Below, in pieces: positions 54,505-64,000 of a stretch of 64,000 nucleotides of DNA. This DNA is from Streptomyces sp. ISL-12 (GTDB taxonomy: Bacteria; Actinomycetota; Actinomycetes; Streptomycetales; Streptomycetaceae). The stretch covers positions 1 through 64,000 of the forward strand of contig NZ_JAGGOO010000015.1 in the NCBI RefSeq assembly GCF_018614415.1. The letters are read 5' to 3'. Each line of letters begins with the position of its first letter. Position 1 is the first letter of the stretch. The notes under the pieces are model-generated. The model saw only the letters and a list, made by a program, of their open reading frames with translations, had not been told where the DNA came from and did no database searches. A program made the translations under genes and the position numbers.

Positions 54505-55889
54505 GCGCGTACCTCGCCGCTGAAGACCTCTCGATGTTCGGCCAGGACCCCTGGTGGCTGGTCGTCGTCAAGGCGGTGTTCTGCTTCGCGTTCCTGATGG
54601 TGACCGTACTGATCGCCATCGTCATGGAGCGCAAGGTCGTCGCCTGGATGCAGTTGCGCATCGGCCCCAACCGGCACGGCCCCTGGGGCATGCTCCAGTC
54701 GCTCGCCGACGGCGTGAAGCTGATGCTCAAGGAAGACGTCGTCGTCAAACGCGCCGACAAGGCGGTGTACGTCCTCGCGCCGGTCGTCGCGGCCATCCCG
54801 GCCTTCATGGCGTTCGCCGTGATCCCCTTCGGACCGGCCGGCAACGAGGTCTCGATCTTCGGTCAGCGCACCACCATGCAGCTCACCGACCTGCCGATCG
54901 CCATGCTGTACATCCTGGCGGTCGCCTCGGTCGGCATCTACGGCATCGTCCTGGCGGGCTGGAGCTCCGGCTCGACCTACCCGCTCCTCGGCGGCCTGCG
55001 CTCCTGCGCGCAGATGATCTCCTACGAGATCGCCATGGGCGCCGCGTTCGCCTCGGTGTTCCTCTACTCGGGCTCCATGTCGACCTCCGCGATCGTCGAG
55101 CAGCAGGCCGACCGCTGGTACATCCTGCTGCTGCCGGTCTCCTTCCTGCTCTACGTCGTCACGATGGTCGGCGAGACCAACCGCGCCCCCTTCGACATGC
55201 CGGAGTCCGAGGGCGACCTGGTGGGCGGCTTCAACACCGAGTACTCGTCGATCAAGTTCGCGATGTTCATGCTCGCCGAGTACGTGAACATGGTGACGGT
55301 CTCGGCGGTCACCACCACCCTCTTCCTCGGCGGCTGGCGGGCCCCCTGGCCGGTCAGCACCTTCTGGGAGGGCGCCAACCACGGCTGGTGGCCGATGCTG
55401 TGGTTCGTCGTCAAGCTCCAGCTGCTGCTGTTCTTCTTCGTCTGGCTGCGCGGCACGCTGCCCCGGGTCCGCTACGACCAGCTGATGAAGCTCGGCTGGA
55501 AGGTCCTCATCCCGGTCTCGCTGGTCTGGCTGATGCTCGTCGCGACCGTCCGGGCGCTGCGGAACGAGAACTACGACTTCGCAGACATCGCGCTCTACGT
55601 CTGCGGCGGCGTGATCGTCGTCCTGCTGCTCTCCTTCCTCTTCGACCTGTACCGCGACAAGGGGAAGCGGGCTGAGCAGCCCGCCGAGGAGTCGGCCGCG
55701 TTCGACCCGATGGCCGGGGGGTTCCCCGTGCCGCCGCTGCCGGGACAGGAGTTGCCGCCGGTGCCCAGGCGCGGTCCGCGCCGGGAGCGGGAGCTGATTG
55801 TCAGTGGTGGGGTCGATACTCACAGTGACGGACCCGTGGGCGGATCCACGGGCGGACCTACGGATGGAAAGGAGGCGTCCGATGGCTGA
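54501..55889 (+). CDS. nuoH: NADH-quinone oxidoreductase subunit H
   Basis: A 462-residue membrane subunit linking the quinone site to the proton channels. Eight helices and the conserved cytoplasmic loops are visible ([42 protein letters not shown]). The C-terminus extends about 75 residues beyond the family core as a Pro/Gly/Arg-rich tail. Its end overlaps the nuoI start by eight bases. Confidence 0.96.
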   Translation: MSAYLAAEDLSMFGQDPWWLVVVKAVFCFAFLMVTVLIAIVMERKVVAWMQLRIGPNRHGPWGMLQSLADGVKLMLKEDVVVKRADKAVYVLAPVVAAIPAFMAFAVIPFGPAGNEVSIFGQRTTMQLTDLPIAMLYILAVASVGIYGIVLAGWSSGSTYPLLGGLRSCAQMISYEIAMGAAFASVFLYSGSMSTSAIVEQQADRWYILLLPVSFLLYVVTMVGETNRAPFDMPESEGDLVGGFNTEYSSIKFAMFMLAEYVNMVTVSAVTTTLFLGGWRAPWPVSTFWEGANHGWWPMLWFVVKLQLLLFFFVWLRGTLPRVRYDQLMKLGWKVLIPVSLVWLMLVATVRALRNENYDFADIALYVCGGVIVVLLLSFLFDLYRDKGKRAEQPAEESAAFDPMAGGFPVPPLPGQELPPVPRRGPRRERELIVSGGVDTHSDGPVGGSTGGPTDGKEASDG

Positions 55890-56523
55890 GGAACCGAAGG
55901 AGACCAAGCCCGGTTTCCAGAACCCCGTGGCCGGCTTCGGCGTGACCTTCAAGGCCATGTTCAAGAAGCGGCTGACCGAGCAGTACCCGGAGCAGGAGAA
56001 GACCACCGCTCCGCGATTCCACGGACGGCACCAGCTCAACCGCCATCCGGACGGCCTGGAGAAGTGCGTCGGCTGCGAGCTGTGCGCCTGGGCCTGCCCC
56101 GCCGACGCGATCTACGTCGAGGGCGCGGACAACACGGACGAGGAGCGCTACTCGCCCGGTGAGCGGTACGGCCGCGTCTACCAGATCAACTACGCCCGCT
56201 GCATCCTGTGCGGGCTGTGCATCGAGGCGTGCCCCACGCGCGCGCTGACGATGACCAACGAGTTCGAGCTGGCCGACTCCAGCCGCGCCAACCTCATCTA
56301 CACCAAGGAGCAGTTGCTCGCCGGGCTCGACGACAACATGGTCGACACGCCGCACGCGATCTACCCGGGGACGGACGAGCAGGACTACTACCGGGGCCTG
56401 GTCACCGAGGCCGCCCCCGGTACCGAGCGGCAGGTCGCCGTCTCCAAGGGCGAGGTGCCGCAGGAGGCCGCCTCGACCTTCGGCGAGGAGGAACCGGCGG
56501 CGGAGAAGGTGATCCGCCGATGA
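55882..56523 (+). CDS. nuoI: NADH-quinone oxidoreductase subunit I
   Basis: A 213-residue ferredoxin-like subunit with two [4Fe-4S] clusters, motifs [12 protein letters not shown] and [12 protein letters not shown]. It passes electrons to NuoB. ATG 55882 is selected because AAAGGAGG lies upstream at a good distance; an earlier in-frame ATG would overlap the nuoH tail heavily. C-terminal Glu/Ala-rich extension of about 40 residues. Confidence 0.96.
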   Translation: MAEEPKETKPGFQNPVAGFGVTFKAMFKKRLTEQYPEQEKTTAPRFHGRHQLNRHPDGLEKCVGCELCAWACPADAIYVEGADNTDEERYSPGERYGRVYQINYARCILCGLCIEACPTRALTMTNEFELADSSRANLIYTKEQLLAGLDDNMVDTPHAIYPGTDEQDYYRGLVTEAAPGTERQVAVSKGEVPQEAASTFGEEEPAAEKVIRR

Positions 56524-57338
56524 CCGCGCAGCTCGCCGCCTACTCCACATCCGCCGGAGAAGCCGTCCAGTTCTGGATCCTCGGCACGGTCGCGGTGATC
56601 GGCGCCCTGTGCACGGTGTTCATGAAGCGGGCCGTGCACAGCGCCCTCTGCCTGGCCGGCACCATGATCGTCCTGGCGGTGTTCTACCTGGCCAACGGCG
56701 CCTACTTCCTCGGCGTCGTGCAGATCGTCGTCTACACCGGCGCGATCATGATGCTGTTCCTGTTCGTGGTGATGCTGGTCGGCGTCACCGCGGCGGACTC
56801 CCTGAAGGAGACCATCAGGGGGCAGCGCTGGCTGGCCCTGCTGTGCGGGCTCGGCTTCGGCATCCTGCTGATCGCGGGCATCGGCAACGCCTCCCTCACG
56901 GAGTTCAGCGGCGTCGGACAGGCCAACGCGGGCGGCAACGTGGAGGGCCTGGCGGCCCTGATCTTCACCCAGTACGTCTTCGCGTTCGAGATCACCGGCG
57001 CCCTCCTCATCACGGCCGCGGTCGGCGCCATGGTGCTCACCCACCGCGAGCGCACCGAGCGGGCCAAGACCCAGCGGGAGCTGGCCGAGGAGCGGGTGCG
57101 GGAAGGCAAGTACCTCCCGCCGCTGCCCGCGCCCGGGGTGTACGCCCGGCACAACGCGGTGGACATCGCGGGGCTGCTGCCCGACGGCACCCCCTCCGAG
57201 CTGACCGTCAGCAAGACGCTGCGCGACCGGGGCCAGGTCCGGGACGTCTCGGCGGACGCGCTCGACGACCTGAAGGCCCTGGAACAGCGGGCCGAGGAGC
57301 GCCTGGAGCGCACGAGCAACGGGGAGGGGGCGCAGTGA
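56520..57338 (+). CDS. nuoJ: NADH-quinone oxidoreductase subunit J
   Basis: A 272-residue membrane subunit with five helices (for example [22 protein letters not shown]), followed by an unusually long polar C-terminal extension of about 90 residues with a coiled-coil-like end ([17 protein letters not shown]). Forms part of the proton-pathway core with NuoA and NuoK. ATGA and GTGA overlaps on both sides. Confidence 0.95.
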   Translation: MTAQLAAYSTSAGEAVQFWILGTVAVIGALCTVFMKRAVHSALCLAGTMIVLAVFYLANGAYFLGVVQIVVYTGAIMMLFLFVVMLVGVTAADSLKETIRGQRWLALLCGLGFGILLIAGIGNASLTEFSGVGQANAGGNVEGLAALIFTQYVFAFEITGALLITAAVGAMVLTHRERTERAKTQRELAEERVREGKYLPPLPAPGVYARHNAVDIAGLLPDGTPSELTVSKTLRDRGQVRDVSADALDDLKALEQRAEERLERTSNGEGAQ

Positions 57339-57634
57339 ATCCGGTCAACTACCTCTATCTCGCGGCCCTGCTGTTCACGATCGGCGCCACCGGGGTGCTG
57401 ATCCGGCGCAACGCCATCGTGGTGTTCATGTGCGTGGAGCTGATGCTCAACGCCTGCAACCTGGCGTTCGTCGCCTTCTCCCGGATGCACGGCAATCTGG
57501 ACGGCCAGATCATCGCCTTCTTCACGATGGTCGTCGCCGCAGCGGAGGTCGTGGTCGGGCTCGCGATCATCGTGTCCCTGTTCCGTTCCCGCCACTCGGC
57601 CTCGGTCGACGACGCCAGTCTGATGAAGCTGTGA
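57335..57634 (+). CDS. nuoK: NADH-quinone oxidoreductase subunit K
   Basis: A 99-residue three-helix subunit of the antiporter-like core. The conserved glutamates in [12 protein letters not shown] and [13 protein letters not shown] are present. GTG start overlaps the nuoJ stop. Confidence 0.96.
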   Translation: MNPVNYLYLAALLFTIGATGVLIRRNAIVVFMCVELMLNACNLAFVAFSRMHGNLDGQIIAFFTMVVAAAEVVVGLAIIVSLFRSRHSASVDDASLMKL

Positions 57635-57648
57635 GGGGTCGCTGAATC

Positions 57649-59613
57649 GTGGAATCTCTCATCGCGCTGCTGGTGGCAGCGCCCCTGCTGGGAGCGGCGG
57701 TGCTGCTGTGCGGCGGACGCCGGCTGGACGCCGTCGGACACTGGCTCGGCACGCTGCTGGCCGCCGCGTCCTTCGTGATCGGCGCCGTCCTGTTCACCGA
57801 CATGCTGGGCAAGGGCGGTGAGGAACGCACCCTGACCCAGCACCTGTTCAGCTGGGTCCCGGTCGAGGGCTTCCAGGCCGACGTCGCCTTCCGCCTCGAC
57901 CAGCTGTCGATGACGTTCGTGCTGCTGATCACCGGCGTCGGCTCGCTGATCCACCTGTACTCGGTCGCGTACATGGAGCACGACGAGCGCCGCCGCCGCT
58001 TCTTCGGCTACCTCAACCTGTTCCTCGCGGCGATGCTGATCCTGGTCCTCGCCGACAACTACCTGCTGCTCTACGTCGGCTGGGAGGGCGTCGGTCTCGC
58101 CTCCTACCTGCTGATCGGCTTCTGGCAGCACAAGCCCAGCGCCGCCACGGCCGCGAAGAAGGCATTCCTGGTCAACCGGGTCGGCGACATGGGCCTGTCC
58201 ATCGCGATCATGCTGATGTTCCTCTGGTTCGGGACGTTCGCCTTCGGGCCGGTGCTCGGCACGGTGGCGGAGCCCGGACTCGCCGGGGAGGCCGGCGAGG
58301 GCAAGCTGACCGCGATCGCGCTGATGCTGCTGCTCGCCGCGTGCGGCAAGTCCGCCCAGGTGCCGCTGCAGTCCTGGCTCGGGGACGCGATGGAGGGCCC
58401 GACCCCGGTCTCGGCCCTCATCCACGCCGCGACCATGGTGACGGCGGGCGTGTACCTGATCGTCCGCTCGGCCGCGGTCTTCAACGGGGCGCCGGACGCG
58501 CAACTGGTCGTCACCATCGTCGGCGCGGTCACGCTGCTGTTCGGTGCGATCGTCGGTTGCGCCAAGGACGACATCAAGAAGGCGCTGGCCGGGTCGACCA
58601 TGTCGCAGATCGGCTACATGGTGCTCGCCGCGGGCCTCGGCCCGATCGGCTACGTTTTCGCGATCATGCACCTGGTGACCCACGGCTTCTTCAAGGCGGG
58701 TCTCTTCCTCGGCGCCGGTTCGGTCATGCACGGCATGAACGACGAGGTCGACATGCGCCGCTACGGCGGCCTCAGGAAGTACATGCCGGTCACCTTCGTC
58801 ACCTTCGGCCTCGGCTACCTCGCCATCATCGGCTTCCCGGGCCTGTCCGGCTTCTTCTCCAAGGACAAGATCATCGAGGCGGCGTTCGCCAAGGGCGGCA
58901 CCGAGGGCTGGATCCTCGGCGCCTGCGCCCTGCTGGGCGCGGCCATCACGGCGTACTACATGACGCGCGTGATGCTGATGACGTTCTTCGGCGAGGAGCG
59001 CTGGCGCAAGGCGCCGACGCCGTCCCCGGCCGAGCCGGACGTGGAGCCCGCGGCCGAGACGCGCGGTGAGTACACACCTCCGCACCCGCACGAGTCCCCG
59101 AAGGCCATGACGGTCCCGATGATCGTGCTGGCCGTCGGGTCGGTCGCGGGCGGCGCGTTCTTCTCCCTCGGTGACCGGTTCCTGCACTGGCTGGAGCCGA
59201 TCACCGCGCACGAACACGGGCATCCGCCGGTCAGCGCCCTGACGGTCACCCTTTCCACGGTCGCCGTGATGGTGATCGGCGTCGCGCTCGCCTGGGCGCA
59301 GTACGGGCGCCGCCCGGTCCCGGCCGTCGCCCCGCGTGGATCGCTGCTCACCCGGGCCGCCCGGCGCGACCTGCTCCAGGACGACTTCAACCACGTCGTC
59401 CTGGTCCGCGGCGGCGAGCACCTCACGCGCTCCCTGGTCTACGTCGACCACACCCTGGTCGACGGGGTCGTCAACGGCACGGCGGCCTCGGTCGGCGGCC
59501 TGTCCGGCCGGATGCGCAAGGTGCAGAACGGGTTCGCGCGCTCCTACGCGGTCTCGATGTTCGGCGGTGCGGCGGTCCTCGTCGCCGCGACCCTGCTGAT
59601 GAGGGCGGTCTGA
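57649..59613 (+). CDS. nuoL: NADH-quinone oxidoreductase subunit L
   Basis: A 654-residue antiporter-like proton-pumping subunit with about 16 helices and the lateral helix at the end. Key charged residues occur in [17 protein letters not shown] and [18 protein letters not shown] His-containing cytoplasmic loop ([14 protein letters not shown]) precedes the last helices. GTG 57649, 14 bp after nuoK. Confidence 0.97.
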   Translation: MESLIALLVAAPLLGAAVLLCGGRRLDAVGHWLGTLLAAASFVIGAVLFTDMLGKGGEERTLTQHLFSWVPVEGFQADVAFRLDQLSMTFVLLITGVGSLIHLYSVAYMEHDERRRRFFGYLNLFLAAMLILVLADNYLLLYVGWEGVGLASYLLIGFWQHKPSAATAAKKAFLVNRVGDMGLSIAIMLMFLWFGTFAFGPVLGTVAEPGLAGEAGEGKLTAIALMLLLAACGKSAQVPLQSWLGDAMEGPTPVSALIHAATMVTAGVYLIVRSAAVFNGAPDAQLVVTIVGAVTLLFGAIVGCAKDDIKKALAGSTMSQIGYMVLAAGLGPIGYVFAIMHLVTHGFFKAGLFLGAGSVMHGMNDEVDMRRYGGLRKYMPVTFVTFGLGYLAIIGFPGLSGFFSKDKIIEAAFAKGGTEGWILGACALLGAAITAYYMTRVMLMTFFGEERWRKAPTPSPAEPDVEPAAETRGEYTPPHPHESPKAMTVPMIVLAVGSVAGGAFFSLGDRFLHWLEPITAHEHGHPPVSALTVTLSTVAVMVIGVALAWAQYGRRPVPAVAPRGSLLTRAARRDLLQDDFNHVVLVRGGEHLTRSLVYVDHTLVDGVVNGTAASVGGLSGRMRKVQNGFARSYAVSMFGGAAVLVAATLLMRAV

Positions 59614-59619
59614 TACCGA

Positions 59620-61206
59620 ATGTCTGAATCGAGCACAGTCTTTCCCCTGCTGACAGCGACCGCGGTGCTCCCGGCCGTCGGGGCGATCGCGACGGCCGCC
59701 GTGCCGGCCGCGCGGCGCACCGCCGCCAAGTGGCTCGCGCTGCTGTTCTCGCTGGCCACGCTCGTCCTCGCGGTCGTGATCCTGATCCGCTTCGACCCGG
59801 ACGGCGACCGTTACCAGCTCACCGAGTCGCACTCCTGGATCGCCGACTTCGGCGTCCGCTACGAACTGGGCGTGGACGGCATCGCGGTGGCGCTGATCGC
59901 GCTGACCGCCCTGCTGATCCCGTTCATCATCCTGGCCGGGTGGCACGACGCCGACCCGCTGGAGACCGGCAGCAGCCGGTGGCGGCCGACGCAGGGCTTC
60001 TTCGCCCTGATCCTGGCCGTCGAGGCGATGGTGATCATCTCGTTCGAGGCCACCGACGTCTTCCTCTTCTACATCTTCTTCGAAGCCATGCTCATCCCGA
60101 TGTACTTCCTCATCGGCGGCTTCGGCGACCGGGCCCACGAGCACGGCGAGAAGACGGCGGCGACGCAGCGCTCGTACGCGGCGGTGAAGTTCCTCCTCTA
60201 CAACCTGGCCGGCGGACTGATCATGCTGGCCGCGGTGATCGGGCTGTACGTGGTCGCCGGGAACTTCTCGCTCACCGAGATCGCCGAGGCACGGGCCAAC
60301 GGCACGCTCGACATGGCGACCGACACCGAACGCTGGCTGTTCCTCGGCTTCTTCTTCGCCTTCGCGGTGAAGGCGCCACTGTGGCCGCTGCACACCTGGC
60401 TGCCCAACGCCATGCAGGAGTCCACCGCCCCGGTCGCCGTGCTGATCACGGCGGTCGTCGACAAGGTGGGCACCTTCGCGATGCTCCGCTTCTGCCTCCA
60501 GCTCTTCCCGGAGGCCAGCAAGTGGGCGACGCCGGTCGTCCTCGTCCTGGCACTGATCAGCATCATCTACGGTGCGCTGCTCGCGGTCGGCCAGCGGGAC
60601 ATCAAGCGGCTGGTGGCGTACGCGTCGATCTCGCACTTCGGCTTCATCATCATGGGCATCTTCGCGATGACCAGCCAGGGCCAGTCCGGCGCGACGCTCT
60701 ACATGGTCAACCACGGCATCTCGACCGCCGCGCTGATGCTGGTGGCCGGCTTCCTGATCTCCCGGCGCGGCTCGCGGCTCATCGCCGACTACGGCGGTGT
60801 GCAGAAGGTCGCCCCGGTGCTCGCGGGCACCTTCCTGATCGGCGGTCTGGCCACCCTGTCGCTGCCGGGGCTGGCGCCGTTCGTGAGTGAGTTCCTGGTC
60901 CTGGTCGGGACGTTCACGCGCTACCCGGTGGTCGGCATCATCGCGACCTTCGGCATCGTGCTCGCCGCGCTCTACACCCTCGTCCTCTACCAGCGGACGA
61001 TGACCGGCCCGGTCAAACCCGAGGTCGCCGCGATGCCGGATCTGCGCGTGCGTGAACTGGCGGTCGCCGTGCCGCTGGTCGCGCTGCTGATCTTCCTGGG
61101 CGTCTACCCCAAGCCCGTCACGGACATCATCGACCCGGCGGTCAAGCAGACCATGTCCGACGTACAGCAGAAGGACCCCCGGCCCGAGGTGGAGGCGGCC
61201 AAGTGA
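59620..61206 (+). CDS. nuoM: NADH-quinone oxidoreductase subunit M
   Basis: A 528-residue antiporter-like proton-pumping subunit with 14 helices. Conserved FEAMLIPMYFLIG, the lysine/histidine helix KAPLWPLHTWLPNAMQEST and LVAYASISHFGFIIMG are visible. Six bp after nuoL; overlaps nuoN by GTGA. Confidence 0.97.
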   Translation: MSESSTVFPLLTATAVLPAVGAIATAAVPAARRTAAKWLALLFSLATLVLAVVILIRFDPDGDRYQLTESHSWIADFGVRYELGVDGIAVALIALTALLIPFIILAGWHDADPLETGSSRWRPTQGFFALILAVEAMVIISFEATDVFLFYIFFEAMLIPMYFLIGGFGDRAHEHGEKTAATQRSYAAVKFLLYNLAGGLIMLAAVIGLYVVAGNFSLTEIAEARANGTLDMATDTERWLFLGFFFAFAVKAPLWPLHTWLPNAMQESTAPVAVLITAVVDKVGTFAMLRFCLQLFPEASKWATPVVLVLALISIIYGALLAVGQRDIKRLVAYASISHFGFIIMGIFAMTSQGQSGATLYMVNHGISTAALMLVAGFLISRRGSRLIADYGGVQKVAPVLAGTFLIGGLATLSLPGLAPFVSEFLVLVGTFTRYPVVGIIATFGIVLAALYTLVLYQRTMTGPVKPEVAAMPDLRVRELAVAVPLVALLIFLGVYPKPVTDIIDPAVKQTMSDVQQKDPRPEVEAAK

Positions 61207-62852
61207 GCGCAACAGCCGTCCACAGCCTGTGGACAACGGCGGCCGATCCGATCTCCAAGATCGACGCGCCGAAAATCGAGTACGGCCAGCTGTCGCCCGT
61301 CCTGATCATCGTCGCAGCGGCGGTCGTCGGAGTCCTCGTCGAGGCGTTCGTACCGCGCAGACCGCGCTACTACGCGCAGATGTTCGTCTCCGCCGTCGCG
61401 CTCGTCGCCGCCTTCGCCGCGGTCGTCGCGCTCGCGGCCGGCGGCTACGGCACGACCAAGGCGCACATCGCCGCGATGGGTGCCATCGCCGTCGACGGAC
61501 CGGCCCTGTTCCTCCAGGGCACGATCCTGCTCGCGGGCCTGGTCGGCCTGTTCACCTTCGCCGAACGGCGACTCGACCCGGCGGCGCACGGCAACCGGGT
61601 GGACTCCTTCGCCGCGCAGGCCGCGTCCGTGCCGGGCAGCGAGAGCGAGCAGAAGGCGGTGAAGGCCGGGTTCACCACCACCGAGGTGTTCCCGCTGCTG
61701 CTCTTCGCCGTCGCCGGCATGCTGGTCTTCCCGGCCGCCAACGATCTGCTGACCCTGTTCGTCGCCCTGGAGGTCTTCTCCCTCCCGCTGTACCTGATGT
61801 GCGCGCTGGCCCGCCGCAAGCGGCTGATGTCGCAGGAGGCCGCGGTCAAGTACTTCCTGCTCGGCGCGTTCGCCTCCGCGTTCACCCTGTTCGGCATCGC
61901 CCTGCTCTACGGCTACTCGGGCTCCATGTCGTACGGCACGATCGCGCAGGTCGTCGACGGGTCGATCACGGAGGTCACCCCGGCACTCGCCGACACCATG
62001 GGCAACGATGCGCTGCTGCTGGTCGGCGCCGCGCTGATCGTCATGGGCCTGCTGTTCAAGGTGGGCGCGGTGCCGTTCCACATGTGGACGCCGGACGTGT
62101 ACCAGGGCGCGCCGACCCCGGTGACCGGGTTCATGGCGGCGGCCACCAAGGTGGCGGCGTTCGGCGCGCTGCTGCGCATCCTCTACGTCGTCCTGCCCGG
62201 CCTGCGCTGGGACTGGCGGCCGGTGATGTGGGGCGTGGCGATCGTCACCATGCTGGGCGGCGCGATCGTCGCGATCACCCAGACCGACATCAAGCGGCTG
62301 CTGGCGTACTCGTCGATCGCGCACGCCGGGTTCATCCTCGCGGGTGTCATCGCGACCACGCCGGACGGCGTGTCGTCCGTCCTCTTCTACCTGGCGGCCT
62401 ACTCCTTCGTCACGATCGGCGCGTTCGCGGTGGTGACGCTGGTGCGGGACCCGGGCGGCGAGGCGACGCACCTGTCGCAGTGGGCGGGGCTGGGCCGCCG
62501 GTCACCGCTGGTGGCGGCCGTCTTCGCGGTGTTCCTGCTGGCCTTCGCGGGCATTCCGCTGACCTCCGGCTTCGCCGGGAAGTTCGCCGTGTTCAAGGCG
62601 GCGGCGGAGGGCGGCGCGGCCCCGCTGGTCGTGATCGGCGTGATCTCCTCGGCGATCGCGGCGTTCTTCTACATCCGCGTGATCGTGCTGATGTTCTTCA
62701 GCGAGCCCCGGCCCGAGGGCCCGACCGTCGCGGTGCCGTCGCCGCTGACGACGACGGCGATCGGGGTGGGCGTGGCGGTCACCTTGGTGCTGGGGGTGGC
62801 GCCCCAGTACTTCCTGGATCTGGCGGGACAGGCGGGAGTGTTCGTGCGCTGA
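61203..62852 (+). CDS. nuoN: NADH-quinone oxidoreductase subunit N
   Basis: A 549-residue antiporter-like subunit, last gene of the operon. Conserved FVALEVFSLPLYLM, FKVGAVPFHMWTPDVYQGAP and KRLLAYSSIAHAGFIL match NuoN. The GTG start overlaps the nuoM stop. A strong terminator lies 19 bases downstream. Confidence 0.97.
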   Translation: MSATAVHSLWTTAADPISKIDAPKIEYGQLSPVLIIVAAAVVGVLVEAFVPRRPRYYAQMFVSAVALVAAFAAVVALAAGGYGTTKAHIAAMGAIAVDGPALFLQGTILLAGLVGLFTFAERRLDPAAHGNRVDSFAAQAASVPGSESEQKAVKAGFTTTEVFPLLLFAVAGMLVFPAANDLLTLFVALEVFSLPLYLMCALARRKRLMSQEAAVKYFLLGAFASAFTLFGIALLYGYSGSMSYGTIAQVVDGSITEVTPALADTMGNDALLLVGAALIVMGLLFKVGAVPFHMWTPDVYQGAPTPVTGFMAAATKVAAFGALLRILYVVLPGLRWDWRPVMWGVAIVTMLGGAIVAITQTDIKRLLAYSSIAHAGFILAGVIATTPDGVSSVLFYLAAYSFVTIGAFAVVTLVRDPGGEATHLSQWAGLGRRSPLVAAVFAVFLLAFAGIPLTSGFAGKFAVFKAAAEGGAAPLVVIGVISSAIAAFFYIRVIVLMFFSEPRPEGPTVAVPSPLTTTAIGVGVAVTLVLGVAPQYFLDLAGQAGVFVR

Positions 62853-62871
62853 CCCTGCCTCCGGTCGCGCG

Positions 62872-62906
62872 GCGGCCCGGCACTCTCACGGGGGGTGCCG
62901 GGCCGC
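62872..62906. terminator. terminator after nuoN
   Basis: Perfect 12-bp stem GCGGCCCGGCAC / GTGCCGGGCCGC with an 11-nt loop, between the convergent nuoN and Uma2 genes. Confidence 0.88.
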
Positions 62907-62918
62907 TGTCGTGCCGCG

Positions 62919-63518
62919 CTACGCGGAGCCGCGGCGCGGCTTGATGCGGGTGAGGTCGAGGTCCAGCGGGAAGGGGGCGGCCACTTTCATCCGCTCACGG
63001 AAGATGCCGACGCTGGTGTAGGCGCCGGTCGTGGGTTCCAGTTCGAAGGCGTGCACGGCGGCGAGGCCCTTCTCGTTCTCCACCCGCCAGTAGTGGCGAA
63101 TGCCGGCGCGGGCGTACTTCAGGGGCTTGGTCTCGCGGTCGCGGGACACGGACTCGGCGGAGACGACCTCGATGGCCAGCAGCACGGACTGGGCGGGGTA
63201 GCGGGTCTGCTCCGGGTCCTCCACCACCTCCGCACCGACCACGATCACGTCCGGCTCGGGCCGGTTCTGCCGGTCGATGTCGATGGTGAACTCGCGGACG
63301 ACCTCGTACTCCGCCGGGGCGAGTGACTGCAACTGCCATTCGAAGAAGCTCACAGCGCGTGAGTGGAAAAGGGTTTGCGGACTCACGAAGACGAGACTCC
63401 CGTCGATCAGTTCCGTGTGCGGAGGAAGATCCGGGAGGCGGTCCAGGTCGTCGGCGGTCCAGCCGCCTTCCGGCGGGGTCGGCCAGGTGGGCTTGGACGC
63501 CTTCGGTGCGACGCTCAT
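62919..63518 (-). CDS. Uma2 family endonuclease-like protein
   Basis: A 199-residue member of the Uma2 (DUF820) family, a PD-(D/E)XK-type nuclease fold common in Streptomyces and cyanobacteria. The core motif ELIDGSLVFVSP, then PEPDVIVV and LLAIEVVSAES with the K in TKPLKYARAG, follows the D...ExV...K pattern. In vivo function unknown. ATG 63518 has GGGAG six bases upstream; ATG 63530 is the alternative. Confidence 0.88.
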   Translation of the reverse strand: MSVAPKASKPTWPTPPEGGWTADDLDRLPDLPPHTELIDGSLVFVSPQTLFHSRAVSFFEWQLQSLAPAEYEVVREFTIDIDRQNRPEPDVIVVGAEVVEDPEQTRYPAQSVLLAIEVVSAESVSRDRETKPLKYARAGIRHYWRVENEKGLAAVHAFELEPTTGAYTSVGIFRERMKVAAPFPLDLDLTRIKPRRGSA

Positions 63519-63763
63519 CAGTGCTCCCATGCGACGGAGTCTCGCGGGCGCATTCAGACTATCGGCCGGAAACGGGCAGGTCTCCCGCGAACGTGTGAAC
63601 GACCTTCGTGTCCTTGACGGCAGTGAGGGGCGGTGAGTGGGCGGGGTGGCCGGGGCCTGTGGATAACTCCGTGGCTGTCGGTGCGGACCCCTATCGTGGA
63701 GGCAGTGGTCGGGGCAGGACAGACGGGCCGGACAGACGGGGCAGGACGTACGGGGGACAGGAC

Positions 63764-64000
<237 letters not shown>

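Noticed and set aside
57355..61236. A 1293-codon open frame antisense to nuoK, nuoL and nuoM
   Set aside because: High GC at third positions removes stop codons on the opposite strand; the sequence is Asp/Arg/Gly/Gln-rich without any domain, and the sense strand holds clear Complex I genes.
63519..63763. LexA-type box before recQ
   Set aside because: GAACGTGTGAAC near 63589-63600 is a direct, not inverted, repeat and does not match the actinobacterial SOS box.

Overview
The window is GC-rich actinobacterial chromosome, almost certainly Streptomyces. Supporting signs are the strong third-position GC bias, frequent GTG starts, ATGA/GTGA stop-start overlaps, an XRE/DUF397 gene pair, the futalosine menaquinone genes, and a gene order (hemL, cytochrome c maturation, mqn genes, nuoA-N, recQ) that resembles the conserved core of Streptomyces chromosomes. 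Species cannot be decided from sequence alone.

Layout. 1-7.9 kb: hemL, a histidine phosphatase, a Tat-type lipoprotein and a System II cytochrome c maturation operon (TlpA, CcdA, ResB, CcsB). 7.9-13.8 kb: accessory genes (deaminase with an extra N-terminal domain, XRE and DUF397 pair, HTH protein, nuclease-like protein, LamG-bearing Ser/Thr kinase). 13.8-20.4 kb: first futalosine block (UbiD-like, UbiA-like MqnP, UbiX-like, MqnE) with a frameshifted small gene, a rhomboid protease and an Lrp regulator. 20.4-31 kb: UdgX-type uracil-DNA glycosylase, an acetyltransferase, a DUF4229 protein, a cysteine-rich leader peptide before a DAACS transporter, a TetR regulator, an htdX/fabG4/fadA2-like fatty acid module, an acyl-CoA ligase and a methyltransferase. 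31-35.5 kb: cold-shock protein, mqnA, a prepilin peptidase, mqnC and an amidohydrolase remnant. 35.5-41 kb: a surface-polysaccharide cluster (GH18-like lipoprotein, small membrane protein, deacetylase-glycosyltransferase fusion, acyltransferase). 41-46.1 kb: menG, a PASTA protein beside an 18-bp minisatellite, a GNAT enzyme, a geranylgeranyl-reductase-like gene, peptide deformylase and an NlpC/P60 hydrolase. 46.8-62.9 kb: the complete 14-gene nuo operon behind a Rex-like operator. 62.9-64 kb: a Uma2-family gene and the start of recQ.

The dominant theme is respiration: haem precursor synthesis, cytochrome c assembly, menaquinone synthesis and modification, and Complex I lie in one stretch. mqnB and mqnD are not in this window. 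Accessory interest centres on the cysteine leader peptide, the TTAC/GTAA operators of the fatty acid module, minisatellites that begin at gene stop codons, a family of likely leaderless starts, and the polysaccharide cluster.
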